This document shows, one piece after another, positions 43,230-52,582 of a stretch of DNA of 64,000 nucleotides. Under the pieces are notes generated by a model. It had not been told where the DNA came from. It did no database searches and was given only the letters and a program-made list of their open reading frames with translations. How positions within the stretch are numbered: the first letter of the stretch is position 1; every line of letters starts with the position of its first letter. The position numbers and the translations under genes were made by a program. Origin of the DNA: Microbacterium sufflavum (GTDB lineage Bacteria; Actinomycetota; Actinomycetes; Actinomycetales; Microbacteriaceae); NCBI RefSeq assembly GCF_023101165.1, contig NZ_CP078076.1, positions 558,001 through 622,000 of the forward strand, written 5' to 3'.

Positions 43230-44264
43230 TCAGGTGCGCTGCCGGTTGCGCAGCGAGTCGAGGAAGACCGCCAGCAGCACGACCACGCCGACGACGATGT
43301 TCTGCCACTCGGTCTGGATCGACATGATGCGCAGTCCGTTCACGAGCACGCTCATGATCAGCGCGCCGATCACGGTGCCGAGGATCGAGCCGCGTCCGCC
43401 GAGGAGCGAGGTGCCGCCGATGATGACGGCCGCGATGGCCTGCAGCTCGTACCCGGTGCCGATCTGCGGCTGGGCGGAGTCGAGGCGCGAGGCGATCACG
43501 ATGCCCGCGACTCCGGTGAAGGCCCCGGCGAACATGTAGATGAGGATCGTCCAGCGGCGCGTGTTCACACCGGAGAGGCGGGTGGCCTCCTCGTTCGAGC
43601 CGATCGCGAACGTGTAGCGGCCGAGGAGCGTCTTCGACAGCACCAGCCACGCCACGATCGCGAGGGCGGCCGTGATGAGCACGGCGTTCGGGATGCCGGG
43701 GATGATCACGCCGAGCGCGATCTTCTTGAAGTCGGGCGCCGAGGTCGAGAAGTAGATCGGCGCGACGTTCGAGATGACGAGGGCGAGGCCGCCGGCGATC
43801 ATCATCATCGCGAGCGTGGCGATGAACGGGGGAAGGCGGAGGAACGTGATGTTCACACCGTTGATGAGGCCCATCAGCACACCGGTCGCGATGCCGCCGA
43901 TCACACCCAGCCAGACGGGGAGGCCGAGGTTGGTGACGATCACGCCGGTCATCACGGCGCACAGGGCCATGCCGGTGCCGATCGACAGGTCGATGCCGCC
44001 CGTGATGATGACGAACGTGGTGCCGAGGGCGAGGATGCCGATGACCGCGGTCGACAGCAGCACGGTGGCGATGTTGCTGAAGGTGAAGAAGTTGGGGCTG
44101 GCGATCGAGAAGAAGATGACCAGCACGATCAGGGTGCCGAAGGCCAGCGACTGCTGGAACTGGCGCTTCAGGAATCCGCCGATGTCGCGCTTGTCGGTGT
44201 TCTCGTTCACGGCCGTCTGGATGATGGTCGTCGTCGACCCTCCGGGCTGCTGTGGGGTGCTCAT
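43230..44264 (-). CDS. RbsC-type sugar ABC permease
   Basis: A 344-aa CUT2 permease with eight to ten membrane helices. Signature segments: FFTFSNIATVLLSTAVIGILALG, FVIITGGIDLSIGTGMAL, GSNEEATRLSGVNTRRWTILIYMFAG and AVIIGGTSLLGGRGSILGTVIGA. The start shares a base with the ATPase stop (44264), so the two are coupled. Confidence 0.93.
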   Translation of the reverse strand: MSTPQQPGGSTTTIIQTAVNENTDKRDIGGFLKRQFQQSLAFGTLIVLVIFFSIASPNFFTFSNIATVLLSTAVIGILALGTTFVIITGGIDLSIGTGMALCAVMTGVIVTNLGLPVWLGVIGGIATGVLMGLINGVNITFLRLPPFIATLAMMMIAGGLALVISNVAPIYFSTSAPDFKKIALGVIIPGIPNAVLITAALAIVAWLVLSKTLLGRYTFAIGSNEEATRLSGVNTRRWTILIYMFAGAFTGVAGIVIASRLDSAQPQIGTGYELQAIAAVIIGGTSLLGGRGSILGTVIGALIMSVLVNGLRIMSIQTEWQNIVVGVVVLLAVFLDSLRNRQRT

Positions 44265-45766
44265 CAGTCTTCCTCCCCGTGGGCTGCGAGTTGCATGATC
44301 TTCTCCTGGCTGGCTTCCTCGTTACGGAGCGTCCCGGTGATGCGCCCGTTCGCGAACACGGCGATGCGGTTCGCGACGCGCAGGATCTCGGGGAGCTCCG
44401 ACGAGATGACGATGATGGACTTGCCGCTGTCGGCGAGCTGCTGCATGAGGCGGTAGATCTCCTCCTTCGCGCCGACGTCGATGCCTCGCGTCGGCTCGTC
44501 GAAGATGAGGATGTCGCAGTCGCGCATCAGCCACCGGGCGATGACGACCTTCTGCTGGTTCCCTCCGGAGAGCAGCTTGACGACCTGGTTGACCGAGGGG
44601 GTCTTCACGCGCAGCTGCTGCACGTACTCCTTGGTGCGGTTCTTGGCCTTGCCGTCGCCCATCCAGCCGATGCCGTTGGCGTAGCTGCCGAGCGAGGCGA
44701 GCACGGTGTTGAACGTGACGTCCTGTTCGAGCATGAGCCCGAGCAGCTTGCGGTCTTCGGAGAGGTAGCCCACGCCGTGCTTGACCGCGTCGGCGGGCTG
44801 GGCGATCCGCGCCTGGCGCCCGCCGATGGTGATGGTGCCGCCGTCGCGGTGGTCGGCGCCGATCACGGCACGGGCGGTCTCGGTGCGTCCCGCGCCCATG
44901 AGGCCGGCGAACCCGAGGATCTCGCCCTTGTGCAGCTGGAACGACACGTCTTTCAGGAGGGTCTTCGTCGACAGCCCCTGCACGTCGAGCACGACCGGGT
45001 CGTTCAGGTGCTCGCGGGCCTGCGGGCGGGTCCCCTCGTCGATCACGCGGCCGACCATCATCTCGATGATCTTCGGGATCGTGATCTCCGCCTTGTCGAG
45101 TGATCCGATGTATGTGCCGTCGCGGAGGACGGTCACGCGGTCGGCGAGGCGCCGCAGCTCGTCCATCCGGTGCGAGATGTAGACGATGCCGGTGCCGCGC
45201 GCCTTGAGCTGCTCGATCAGCACGAACAGCGTCTCGACCTCGCTGTCGGTGAGGGCCGAGGTGGGCTCGTCCATGATGAGCACCTTGGCGTTGAACGACA
45301 GCGCCTTGGCGATCTCGACCATCTGCTGCTCGGCCACCGTGAGCTCGCCGACGAGCTGTCGCGGGTTGAGGTGGATGCCGAGGCGCTGGAGCAGCTCCGC
45401 CGTCTGCGCGTTGAGCTTGCGCTCCGACAGGAACGGGCCGGTCGTGGGCTCGCGGCCGACGTAGATGTTCTGGGCGACGGTGAGGTCGGGCATCAGGTTG
45501 AGCTCCTGATGGATGATCGTGATGCCGAGCTCCTGCGCCTGCAGCGGGCTGGTGAGCTCGACCTCGCGGCCCTCGAACGTGATGGTGCCCTCGTCCTTGG
45601 TGTAGATGCCGGAGAGGATCTTCATCAGCGTGGACTTGCCGGCGCCGTTCTCTCCCACGAGCACGAGCACCTCGCCCTCGCGCACCTCGAGGTGCACATC
45701 CTTCAGCGCCTGCACGCCGGGGAATCCCTTGCTGATCCCCTCGACCCTGAGGATGGGTCCACTCAT
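44264..45766 (-). CDS. RbsA-type sugar ABC ATPase (two nucleotide-binding domains)
   Basis: A 500-aa double ATPase. Domain 1 has Walker A GENGAGKST (about 38-46), a signature-like VGELTVAEQQMVEIAKAL and Walker B VLIMDEPTSAL. Domain 2 has a degenerate Walker A (GLMGAGRTE), signature LLSGGNQQKVVIARWL and Walker B ILIFDEPTRGID. Degeneration of the second Walker A is normal for RbsA/MglA/XylG. First gene of the operon; its promoter region (45767-45956) carries sites resembling those of both the fucose FadR-type and the ribokinase-operon GntR regulators. Confidence 0.94.
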   Translation of the reverse strand: MSGPILRVEGISKGFPGVQALKDVHLEVREGEVLVLVGENGAGKSTLMKILSGIYTKDEGTITFEGREVELTSPLQAQELGITIIHQELNLMPDLTVAQNIYVGREPTTGPFLSERKLNAQTAELLQRLGIHLNPRQLVGELTVAEQQMVEIAKALSFNAKVLIMDEPTSALTDSEVETLFVLIEQLKARGTGIVYISHRMDELRRLADRVTVLRDGTYIGSLDKAEITIPKIIEMMVGRVIDEGTRPQAREHLNDPVVLDVQGLSTKTLLKDVSFQLHKGEILGFAGLMGAGRTETARAVIGADHRDGGTITIGGRQARIAQPADAVKHGVGYLSEDRKLLGLMLEQDVTFNTVLASLGSYANGIGWMGDGKAKNRTKEYVQQLRVKTPSVNQVVKLLSGGNQQKVVIARWLMRDCDILIFDEPTRGIDVGAKEEIYRLMQQLADSGKSIIVISSELPEILRVANRIAVFANGRITGTLRNEEASQEKIMQLAAHGEED

Positions 45767-45802
45767 GCGCTCACCTGCTTCCTTGGAGGTCGTCTCGCGA
45801 TT

Positions 45803-45818
45803 GGCGGATCATTCCGCC
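45803..45818. promoter_or_regulatory. Small inverted repeat in the RbsABC leader
   Basis: GGCGGA and TCCGCC pair around TCAT, 37 bp before the ATPase start. It could be a leader hairpin or part of an operator; I cannot tell. Confidence 0.4.
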
Positions 45819-45820
45819 GT

Positions 45821-45835
45821 AAACATCGGATCAAT
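45821..45835. promoter_or_regulatory. FadR-type site before the RbsABC operon
   Basis: AAACATCGGATCAAT resembles AAACATCCGATGTCT (50878-50892) and AGACATCCGATCACT (53651-53665), the sites flanking the L-fucose genes. It lies 54 bp upstream of the ATPase start. This suggests that the transporter serves L-fucose import under the same regulator. Confidence 0.6.
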
Positions 45836-45865
45836 TCTGCGTCCTGCACCCGGGCTGGTGCAAGT

Positions 45866-45885
45866 TGTATCTAAATGTATCTAAA
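45866..45885. repeat. Tandem direct repeat TGTATCTAAA x2
   Basis: Two perfect, adjacent copies of the 10-mer TGTATCTAAA, AT-rich in GC-rich surroundings, 100 bp before the ATPase start. Ten-base periodicity puts both copies on one face of the helix, as for an activator, or the stretch serves as a promoter/UP element. Confidence 0.6.
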
Positions 45886-45903
45886 GATCATTCGATCGGG
45901 AAG

Positions 45904-45919
45904 ACCTGTAATAACATCT
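45904..45919. promoter_or_regulatory. GntR-type site before the RbsABC operon
   Basis: ACCTGTAATAACATCT has a perfect left half of the AACCTGTnnTnACAGGTT motif and a weaker right half. It lies 138 bp upstream of the ATPase start and 38 bp beyond the epimerase stop. Confidence 0.5.
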
Positions 45920-45956
45920 TGATCTCGACCGAGGATCCCGTCGCCGCTGACCCGGC

Positions 45957-46826
45957 TCAGTGCAGCCGGATCGAGTCGACCGCGACGAGCTTGTCGCGGA
46001 TATAGGCGTTGGCGTGCGCGCCGAGCTCGTCGTTGTCGGTCCAGAGGTTGCGCCAGATGCCCAGCATGCGACTGAGGTCGGGAGCGACCACCGCCGACGA
46101 GAACGACTCGAAGACGATCGGCCCGTCGTAGCCGATGCGGCCGAGCGCCTTGAAGAACGTGTCGAAGTCGACCGTGCCGGTGCCCAGGTACCCGCGGTGG
46201 CTCTCGCCGATGTGCACGTACCGCAGCGCCGGAGCCGCGTCGAGCACCGGGGCGAACATGTCCGACTCCTCGATGTTCATGTGGTACGTGTCCAGGTGCA
46301 CGCCGAGGTTCGGGCGGTCCACCTCCGCCAGGTACGCCAGGGCCTGCCGCGCGGTGTTGAGCACGTTGGTCTCATAGCGGTTCACCACCTCGAGCGACAC
46401 CGAGACCCCGCGCTCGGCGGCGTGGTCGGCGACCCGGGCGATCGTGCGACGGCTCGACGCGAGCCCCTCCGGTGTCACCGGGTCCATGTACTTCTGCATG
46501 GCGCTGTAGATCACGCCGCAGAAGTGGGTCCCGCCCAGCTCGGCCAGCACGTCGACCGCGCGCCGCAGCAGCGCCTCACCGGCCGCGACCACATCCGGGT
46601 CGGAGCTCGTGACGTCGGTCTCCGCGGAGAGCCCGAGGGAGGCACTGACCGCGAGACCGTGCTCGGCGAGGGCGCCCTTCGCCGCCGCGACGTCGAACGT
46701 GAACGGGTCCATCAGCGGGAACTCGATCAGGTCGAACCCGGCCTGCTTCGTCTTCTCCACTGCGAGGCGGATGCCGTCGGCGTCGAAGGTTCCGGTCCAG
46801 ACGAGTCCGTGACAGCCGATGTTCAT
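45957..46826 (-). CDS. D-tagatose/D-allulose 3-epimerase family enzyme
   Basis: A 289-aa TIM-barrel sugar epimerase of the DTE/DPE family. The four metal ligands fit the known spacing: Glu146 (SLEVVNRYE), Asp179 (HLDTYHM), His205 (VHIGESH) and Glu240 (IVFESF). GTGTVDF, typical of ketose 3-epimerases, is also present. It would interconvert C3 epimers of ketoses such as fructose/allulose or tagatose/sorbose. ATG 46826 follows GGGAGAGG. It is divergent from a LacI gene, with two matching operators between, so sugar-induced control is likely. Confidence 0.88.
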   Translation of the reverse strand: MNIGCHGLVWTGTFDADGIRLAVEKTKQAGFDLIEFPLMDPFTFDVAAAKGALAEHGLAVSASLGLSAETDVTSSDPDVVAAGEALLRRAVDVLAELGGTHFCGVIYSAMQKYMDPVTPEGLASSRRTIARVADHAAERGVSVSLEVVNRYETNVLNTARQALAYLAEVDRPNLGVHLDTYHMNIEESDMFAPVLDAAPALRYVHIGESHRGYLGTGTVDFDTFFKALGRIGYDGPIVFESFSSAVVAPDLSRMLGIWRNLWTDNDELGAHANAYIRDKLVAVDSIRLH

Positions 46827-46869
46827 GAGACCTCTCCCGGCGGGTGTGCGGCACCGTCGCCGTCCGGAC

Positions 46870-46950
46870 TTGGCACGTTCCAATTCCGGGTTCGACACAC
46901 GTTAGGTCCGACGGCGACGGCCTGTCAAGAACTTTCTTGGCACGTTGCAA
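46870..46950. promoter_or_regulatory. Twin LacI-type operators between epimerase and lacI genes
   Basis: TTGGCACGTTCCAA at 46870-46883 (six of seven pairs) and TTGGCACGTTGCAA at 46937-46950, centres 67 bp apart. Eleven of the first positions are identical, and both have the ACGT centre common in LacI-family sites. They flank the shared promoter region of the epimerase and the regulator. Confidence 0.75.
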
Positions 46951-47012
46951 TCCCTCGGCTAGCCTGGTGTCGCCGCCGGGGTCGCCTCGGCCCGTATCGA
47001 CGAAGGAGACCG

Positions 47013-48014
47013 ATGCCCGCCAGCGTGAAAGACGTGGCCGCCCTCGCCGGCGTCTCCTCCTCGACGGTCTCCAACTACCTCAACCACCCCCACGTGCTCG
47101 GGGAGGGCAGCCGGGAGAAGGTGCGGGCGGCCATCGAGCAGCTGGGCTTCGTGCCGAACGAATCGGCGCGGCAGCTGCGGGCGGGGTCGAGCAAGGCCCT
47201 GGCGCTGATCCTCCTCGACGCCTGGCTGCCGTACTTCCACGAGCTGTCCCGCGGTGTCGACGACGTGGCGCGCGAGGGCGGCTGGTCGCTCTTCTTCAGC
47301 AACAGCGACCGGGATGCCGACCGCGAGCAGCGCAACATCGACATGTTCGAGGCGCATCGCGTGCAGGGCATCGTCATCTACCCGCTCGGCGACGTGGTGC
47401 CGCGCCTGGAGCGACTCGCCGATCGCGGCATCCGCTCCGTCGTGGTCGGGCCGATCCGCGAATCCGCCACCGTCGCCTCCGTGCTGTTCGACGACCGCGC
47501 GGGCGGACGGCTCGCCGGCGAGCACCTCGTCGACCTCGGGCTGCGGCGCATCCTCTTCCTGGGGAACCCCGCGGTGACCGAATCGAACGACCGCCTGGCG
47601 GGACTGCGCGACGCCACGGCGGGCACGGGCGCGGAGGTCGAGGTGCGGGAGGTCGGGCACCTCGCCACCGAGGACGGACTGACCGCGGGGGCAGAGATCG
47701 TGGCGCAACCCGCGGACGAACGGCCCGACGCGATCTTCGCCGCGAACGACATGGTGGCGCTCGGCGTGCTGACACAGCTGCTGCGGCACGGCATCCGCGT
47801 GCCGGAGGACATCGCGCTGGTCGGCTTCGACGACGTGGCCGAGGCGCACCAGAGCGTCGTGCCGCTCACGAGCGTCCGCCAGCCCGGCTACGAGATCGGG
47901 CGCGCGGCCGGTGCAGCGCTGCTCGCTCAGCTCGCCGACCCCGCGGCTCCCCCGCCCGCGACCCCGCCGTTCCCCGCCGAACTCGTCATCCGCGAATCCA
48001 CCCGCGGCCGCTGA
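47013..48014 (+). CDS. LacI-family regulator
   Basis: A complete 333-aa LacI protein: helix-turn-helix (VKDVAALAGVSSSTVSNYLN, about 5-24), hinge region (LGFVPNESARQLRAG), and sensor domain (LALILLDAWLPYFHELSRGV, FAANDMVALGVL, VALVGFDDVAEA-type end). ATG 47013 follows GAAGGAG. It most likely represses the divergent epimerase gene and itself via the twin TTGGCACGTT operators. Its intact HTH contrasts with the HTH-less homologue at 31646-32533. Confidence 0.92.
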   Translation: MPASVKDVAALAGVSSSTVSNYLNHPHVLGEGSREKVRAAIEQLGFVPNESARQLRAGSSKALALILLDAWLPYFHELSRGVDDVAREGGWSLFFSNSDRDADREQRNIDMFEAHRVQGIVIYPLGDVVPRLERLADRGIRSVVVGPIRESATVASVLFDDRAGGRLAGEHLVDLGLRRILFLGNPAVTESNDRLAGLRDATAGTGAEVEVREVGHLATEDGLTAGAEIVAQPADERPDAIFAANDMVALGVLTQLLRHGIRVPEDIALVGFDDVAEAHQSVVPLTSVRQPGYEIGRAAGAALLAQLADPAAPPPATPPFPAELVIRESTRGR

Positions 48015-48050
48015 CCCGCATCACACCGCACGCACCGTGGGCGCCTGAGC

Positions 48051-48138
48051 CGGTTCACACCTCAGGAGAAGGGGCGCGCCCGGCGCCGGTACGCGCGGGA
48101 GGCCGGGTGTCCCCGCTGTTCCCCTGAGTCGTGAACCG
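48051..48138. repeat. Long inverted repeat in a convergent gap
   Basis: Left arm 48051-48066 and right arm 48123-48138 match in 14 of 16 pairs (CGGTTCAC..CTCAGG type), enclosing a 56-base GC-rich spacer. It lies between the lacI stop and the fucU stop. It may be a two-way terminator or a REP-like repeat; a similar arrangement with related CACAACTCCTCAG arms occurs at 54367-54468. Confidence 0.55.
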
Positions 48139-48142
48139 ATCG

Positions 48143-48562
48143 TCAGGCGGAGGGGTGGCCGACGACGCCCTTGCGGAGCAGGGCGTTGCCGTACTTGCGG
48201 GTCTCGCCCGTGCGCACCAGGAGATACGCGTCCTTGGCGACGTCGTAGTAGGCGAAGCGCTCCACGAACCGGGTCGTGTCGACCGCCGTGCCCGCCGCGT
48301 CCATGAGCTCGCGCTGCACGTCGAGCACCTCGCCGTCGGCTGACGCCATCAGGTCGAGGCCGGGCGCATCGTCGAGGGGCAGCACCGTGCGGATCGCCGC
48401 GACGACCTCGGGCGTCGTCGTGCCGGGGAGGTCGACGACCCGGGCGCCCAGCCCCCACGCGGGGAAGTGCGCATCGGCGACGACCACGGCGTCGGAGTGC
48501 CCCATGCGGTCGAGGTGCAGCAGCAGTTCGCCGGTCAGCAGCGGGTGGATTCCTTCGAGCAC
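48143..48562 (-). CDS. fucU: L-fucose mutarotase
   Basis: A 139-aa RbsD/FucU-family protein. It interconverts alpha and beta anomers of L-fucose. Family marks: GIHPLLTGELLLHLDRMGHSD with the catalytic histidine, VVVADAHFPAW, and the C-terminal ETRKYGNALLRKGV. The start is GTG 48562 with GAGAGGAG in front. It lies 16 bases after the aldo/keto reductase and ends the fuc operon; it supplies the pyranose form used by that dehydrogenase. Confidence 0.9.
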   Translation of the reverse strand: MLEGIHPLLTGELLLHLDRMGHSDAVVVADAHFPAWGLGARVVDLPGTTTPEVVAAIRTVLPLDDAPGLDLMASADGEVLDVQRELMDAAGTAVDTTRFVERFAYYDVAKDAYLLVRTGETRKYGNALLRKGVVGHPSA

Positions 48563-48578
48563 GAGGGCTCCTCTCGGG

Positions 48579-49544
48579 TCAGGCGGGGATGAGACCCTCG
48601 GCGGCGAGATTCTCCCACAGTGCGGACGGGATCTCCCGCGCAGCGTACTCGGCGTTCTGCGTCAGCTGTGCGGGGCGACTGCCGCCCACGACCACCGAGC
48701 GCACCACGTCGGACTGCAGCGGGAACTGGATCGCGGCCGCGGGCAGCGGCACCCCGTGGTCGGCGCAGACCGCGGCGATGCGCACCAGCCGGTCCCACAG
48801 CTCGTCGGGCAGCTGGCCGTACTCGTAGCGTCCGTCGCGGCGGGGCTCGTTCGACGCCAGCAGCCCGGAGTTGAACACCGAGGCCGCCACGATGCCGGTC
48901 GAGGTCTCGCGGCACGCCGGCAGCACGTCGACTGCGGCGGGCTGTTCGAGCAGCGTGTACCGCCCGGCGACCATGACGAGGTCGAGGTCCGCGGCCCGCA
49001 CCGACGCGGAGAGCGCCTCCGACACCATCGAGCCGATGCCGATCGCGGTCACCTCGCCGTCCGCACGCACCTGCTCCAGCGCGGGGAGGGCCTCCGCCAG
49101 CGCGAGGTCGAGGTCGTGGCGCTCGGGGTCGTGCAGGTAGAGCAGGTCGATGCGCTCGATGCCGAGGCGTTCGCGCGACTCGTCGAGGCTCGTGCGGATG
49201 CCCTCCGCCGAGAAGTCCCACACGCGCTGCAGGGTGTCGGGCACGTGGAAGTCGTTCGCGGTGTCGAGGCCCCCCGCGTGGTCGGGGTTGGGGCGCAGCA
49301 GCCGTCCGACCTTGGTGGACAGCACGTACTCGTCGCGGGGCTTCGTACGCAGGAAGGCTCCGAGACGACGCTCGGACAGCCCGAGCCCGTAGTGCGGCGC
49401 GGTGTCGTAGAAGCGGATGCCGCTCTCCCACGCCGCGTCCAGCACGGCCCAGGCCTCGTCGTCGGACAGCTCCCGGAACAGGTTGCCGACGTTCGCGGCA
49501 CCGTAGCCGAGCGTCGGGACGGTCAGGCGGTCAGGCACCGACAT
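48579..49544 (-). CDS. L-fucose dehydrogenase (aldo/keto reductase)
   Basis: A 321-aa AKR of the L-fucose/D-threo-aldose 1-dehydrogenase type. It oxidises L-fucopyranose to L-fuconolactone. The tetrad is visible: Asp and Tyr in [18 protein letters not shown], Lys in VLSTKVGR, His in [11 protein letters not shown]. The cofactor loop [14 protein letters not shown] is at the C-terminal side. ATG 49544 overlaps the dehydratase gene by 14 bases; an upstream TTG at 49571 is less likely. Substrate is assigned from the surrounding fucose genes. Confidence 0.88.
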   Translation of the reverse strand: MSVPDRLTVPTLGYGAANVGNLFRELSDDEAWAVLDAAWESGIRFYDTAPHYGLGLSERRLGAFLRTKPRDEYVLSTKVGRLLRPNPDHAGGLDTANDFHVPDTLQRVWDFSAEGIRTSLDESRERLGIERIDLLYLHDPERHDLDLALAEALPALEQVRADGEVTAIGIGSMVSEALSASVRAADLDLVMVAGRYTLLEQPAAVDVLPACRETSTGIVAASVFNSGLLASNEPRRDGRYEYGQLPDELWDRLVRIAAVCADHGVPLPAAAIQFPLQSDVVRSVVVGGSRPAQLTQNAEYAAREIPSALWENLAAEGLIPA

Positions 49545-50826
49545 GCGCACCCGTCCAGGTGTACTCGGCAATGCTGTCGGCCTTCATCTCCATGCCGGTA
49601 CCCGGCGCGGTGGGCGCCATGTACGAGCCGCCCTGGATGTCGGTCGGCACGACGAAGTGCTCGTGCAGGTGGTCGACGAACTCGATCAGCCGGCCCTCGC
49701 GCGTGCCCGAGACGGCGACGAAGTCGAACATCGACAGGTGCTGCACGGCCTCGCACAGCCCGACGCCGCCGGCGTGCGGGCAGACCGGCACGTCGAACTT
49801 CGCGGCGAGCAGCAGGTTCGCGATGTTCTCGTTGACCCCGGCCACGCGCACGGCGTCGATCTGCATGACGGAGATCGCGTCGGCCTGCAGCAGCTGCTTG
49901 AAGATCATGCGGTTCTGCGCGTGCTCGCCGGTGGCGACGCGGATGGGCGCCACCCCGCGGGCGATCTCGGCGTGCCCGAGGATGTCGTCGGGGCTCGTGG
50001 GCTCCTCGATCCAGGCGGGGTGGAACTCGGCGAGGGCGTTCACCCACTCGATCGCCTCCGATACCTCCCAGCGCTGGTTGGCGTCGATCGCGATCGGGAA
50101 GTCGGGGCCGCACACCTCGCGCGCCTTGCGGAAGCGGCGGATGTCGTCCTGCAGGTCGGCGCCGACCTTGAGCTTGATCTGCGTGAAGCCGTCGGCCATC
50201 GCCTCGCGCGCCAGGCGCTCGAGCTTCTCGTCGGAGTAGCCCAGCCACCCCGGGCTCGTCGTGTAGCCGGGGTAGCCGGTGGCGAGCAGCTGCTGCTCCC
50301 GCTCGGCGCGGCCGGGCTCGGCGGCGCGGAGGATGTCCAGCGCCTCGTCGCGGGTGAGGGCGTTGGTGAGGTAGCGGAAGTCGACCAGGTCGACCAGCTC
50401 CTCCGGCGTCATCCGGGCGAGGAGCTGCCACAGCGGCAGGCCCGCGCGCTTGGCCTTGATGTCCCACAGCGCGTTGATCACGGCGCCGATGGCCATGTGC
50501 ATGACGCCCTTCTCCGGCCCGAGCCAGCGCAGCTGCGAGTCGCCGATGATCTCGCGGAAGGTGCCGCCCATGTCGTCGAGCAGCGGCTCGAGCTCCCGGC
50601 CGACCAGGTGCCCCGCGAGGGCGTCGATCGCAGCCACCTGCACGTCGTTGCCCCGTCCGATCGTGAACACGAACGCGTGCCCCTCGATGTCGTCATCCGC
50701 ATCCGTGCGCACGATGACGTACGCGGCGGAGTAGTCGGGGTCGGGGTTCATCGCGTCCGACCCGTCCAGGCTCAGGGACGTGGGGAAGCGGATGTCGGTG
50801 GTGTCGAGGGCGACGATACGGCTCAC
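49531..50826 (-). CDS. fucD: L-fuconate dehydratase
   Basis: A 431-aa enolase-superfamily enzyme that converts L-fuconate to 2-keto-3-deoxy-L-fuconate. The sequence tracks known fuconate dehydratases along its length ([49 protein letters not shown]). Catalytic residues sit at the expected places: KLK (Lys218/Lys220), Mg2+ ligands Asp248, Glu274, Glu301, and His351 in [13 protein letters not shown] 50826 is chosen because it matches the family start and follows AGAGGAA; ATG 50841 would add five residues without a good site. Confidence 0.95.
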   Translation of the reverse strand: MSRIVALDTTDIRFPTSLSLDGSDAMNPDPDYSAAYVIVRTDADDDIEGHAFVFTIGRGNDVQVAAIDALAGHLVGRELEPLLDDMGGTFREIIGDSQLRWLGPEKGVMHMAIGAVINALWDIKAKRAGLPLWQLLARMTPEELVDLVDFRYLTNALTRDEALDILRAAEPGRAEREQQLLATGYPGYTTSPGWLGYSDEKLERLAREAMADGFTQIKLKVGADLQDDIRRFRKAREVCGPDFPIAIDANQRWEVSEAIEWVNALAEFHPAWIEEPTSPDDILGHAEIARGVAPIRVATGEHAQNRMIFKQLLQADAISVMQIDAVRVAGVNENIANLLLAAKFDVPVCPHAGGVGLCEAVQHLSMFDFVAVSGTREGRLIEFVDHLHEHFVVPTDIQGGSYMAPTAPGTGMEMKADSIAEYTWTGAHVGA

Positions 50827-50877
50827 GGGATTCCTCTCCATGCACGGGACTTCTTCCGTGCGGATCCCTTGGAGTGT

Positions 50878-50892
50878 AAACATCCGATGTCT
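50878..50892. promoter_or_regulatory. Fucose-regulon operator between divergent fuc operons
   Basis: AAACATCCGATGTCT holds a perfect 11-bp palindrome ACATCCGATGT and one more matching outer pair. It lies midway between fucD and the hydrolase gene, so one site can control both directions. Related sites stand at 53651-53665 and 45821-45835. Confidence 0.75.
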
Positions 50893-50948
50893 ATACTGTC
50901 AACGAGACCGGCCGCCGCAGAGCGGCTTCCCGAACGATCAGGAGAATC

Positions 50949-51809
50949 ATGAAGTTCGCGCGGCTCGGCACCCCTGGGGCGGAGATCCCCGTCCTCGTGG
51001 AGGGTGACCGCTACCTCGACCTCCGCCCACTGACATCCGATGTCAACGGCGACTTCCTCGCCGGAGACGTCGCCGCCCGCGTCGCCGCCGCGCGCGACGC
51101 CGGAGAGCTCCCCGAGCTGCCCGACGCCGCGGGGATGCGCATCGGCGCGCCCATCGCCCGCCCCAGCGCGGTCATCTGCATCGGCATGAACTACGCCGCG
51201 CACGCGGCCGAGTCCGGCTCCGAGCCGCCGACCATCCCGATCATCTTCCTCAAGACCCCGAACACCGTGGTCGGCCCGAACGACACCGTCACGATTCCGC
51301 GCGGCAGCGAGAAGACCGACTGGGAGGTCGAGCTCGGCATCGTGATCGGCGCCCGCGCCGCCTACCTCGACTCCCCCGACGAGGCGATGGCGCACGTCGC
51401 CGGCTTCGTCGCCGCGAACGACGTGTCGGAGCGCGACTTCCAGATGGCGGTGTCGGGCGGGCAGTGGTCGAAGGGCAAGATCGCGTTCGGCTTCAACCCC
51501 ACCGGACCGTGGCTGGTCACGCCCGACGAGGTGGACCACCGGGCCCTCGGCCTCCGCAGCTTCGTCAACGGCGAGCCGCGGCAGGACTCGAACACGAGCG
51601 ACATGATCTTCCCCGTCGAGCAGATCGTGCACCACCTGTCGCAGTACGTGACGCTGGAGCCCGGCGACCTGATCCTCACCGGCACCCCGCAGGGCGTGGC
51701 CCTGTCGGGCAAGTACCCCTACCTCGCCCCGGGCGACGTGGTGGAGATCGAGATCGACGGCCTCGGCCGGCAGCGACAGGAGTTCGTGGCATGGGAGGCG
51801 CAGAAGTGA
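50949..51809 (+). CDS. 2,4-Diketo-3-deoxy-L-fuconate hydrolase (FAH family)
   Basis: A 286-aa fumarylacetoacetate-hydrolase-fold enzyme. It splits 2,4-diketo-3-deoxy-L-fuconate into pyruvate and L-lactate in the last step of the route. The fold marks are AVICIGMNYAAHAAE, PIIFLKTPNTVVGPND, the metal ligands in TDWEVELGIVIG, and GDLILTGTPQGVA near the end. ATG 50949 follows AGGAG. Divergent from fucD and coupled to the next dehydrogenase gene; that company supports the diketo route rather than aldolase cleavage. Confidence 0.9.
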   Translation: MKFARLGTPGAEIPVLVEGDRYLDLRPLTSDVNGDFLAGDVAARVAAARDAGELPELPDAAGMRIGAPIARPSAVICIGMNYAAHAAESGSEPPTIPIIFLKTPNTVVGPNDTVTIPRGSEKTDWEVELGIVIGARAAYLDSPDEAMAHVAGFVAANDVSERDFQMAVSGGQWSKGKIAFGFNPTGPWLVTPDEVDHRALGLRSFVNGEPRQDSNTSDMIFPVEQIVHHLSQYVTLEPGDLILTGTPQGVALSGKYPYLAPGDVVEIEIDGLGRQRQEFVAWEAQK

Positions 51810-52558
51810 GCGGAACGATGGACGGCCTGGTGGCGATCGTCACGGGCGGAGCCTCCGGCATCGGCGCGGCGATCGCCCGCCGACTGCACGACGACGGCGC
51901 CACGATCGCCGTGCTCGACCGCGACACGACGAACGCCGACGAGCGCTTCGCCGCGTTCACCGCCGACGTGTCCGACCGCGCGAGCGTCGACGCGGCCGTG
52001 GCCGCGGTCGCCGAGCGCTTCGGCCGCATCGACATCGTGGTCAACAACGCCGGCATCGGCGCGCAGGGCGACATCGCCGCGAACGACGACGACGAGTGGG
52101 CGCGCGTGCTCTCGATCAACGTGACCGGCATCGCCCGCGTGACCTCGGCCGCACTGCCGTGGCTGCGGAAGTCGCCCGCCGCCGCCGTGTGCAACACCGC
52201 GTCGATCGCCTCCACCACCGGCCTCCCGCAGCGCGCGCTCTACTCCGCGTCGAAGGGCGCCGTGTCGGCCCTCACCCGCGCGATGGCCGCCGATCACCTG
52301 CGCGAGGGCATCCGCGTCAACGCCGTGAACCCCGGCACCGCCGACACCCCCTGGGTCGGGCGACTGCTCGACTCCGCCGCCGACCCCGAGGCCGAGCGCG
52401 CCGCCCTCGAAGCACGACAGCCCCACGGACGGCTCGTCAGCCCGGACGAGGTCGCCGCGGCCGTCGCCTACCTGGTGGGACCGGGCGCGGGCTCGACCAC
52501 GGGCACGTTCCTCGAGGTGGACGGCGGGATGGCGCAGCTGCGGCTCCGCCCCGAGTGA
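51806..52558 (+). CDS. 2-Keto-3-deoxy-L-fuconate dehydrogenase (SDR)
   Basis: A 250-aa short-chain dehydrogenase. It oxidises C4 of 2-keto-3-deoxy-L-fuconate with NAD+. Cofactor loop TGGASGIGAAIARRL, NNAG, then catalytic Ser in NTASIAS and the YSASKGA Tyr/Lys pair are all present, and the end GTFLEVDGGMAQ is standard. GTG 51806 overlaps the hydrolase stop (GTGA) and has GGGAGG upstream; ATG 51818 is the alternative. Substrate comes from the operon. Confidence 0.9.
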   Translation: MSGTMDGLVAIVTGGASGIGAAIARRLHDDGATIAVLDRDTTNADERFAAFTADVSDRASVDAAVAAVAERFGRIDIVVNNAGIGAQGDIAANDDDEWARVLSINVTGIARVTSAALPWLRKSPAAAVCNTASIASTTGLPQRALYSASKGAVSALTRAMAADHLREGIRVNAVNPGTADTPWVGRLLDSAADPEAERAALEARQPHGRLVSPDEVAAAVAYLVGPGAGSTTGTFLEVDGGMAQLRLRPE

Positions 52559-52582
52559 CCTCGCACCCTCCTCGACGAGAGC

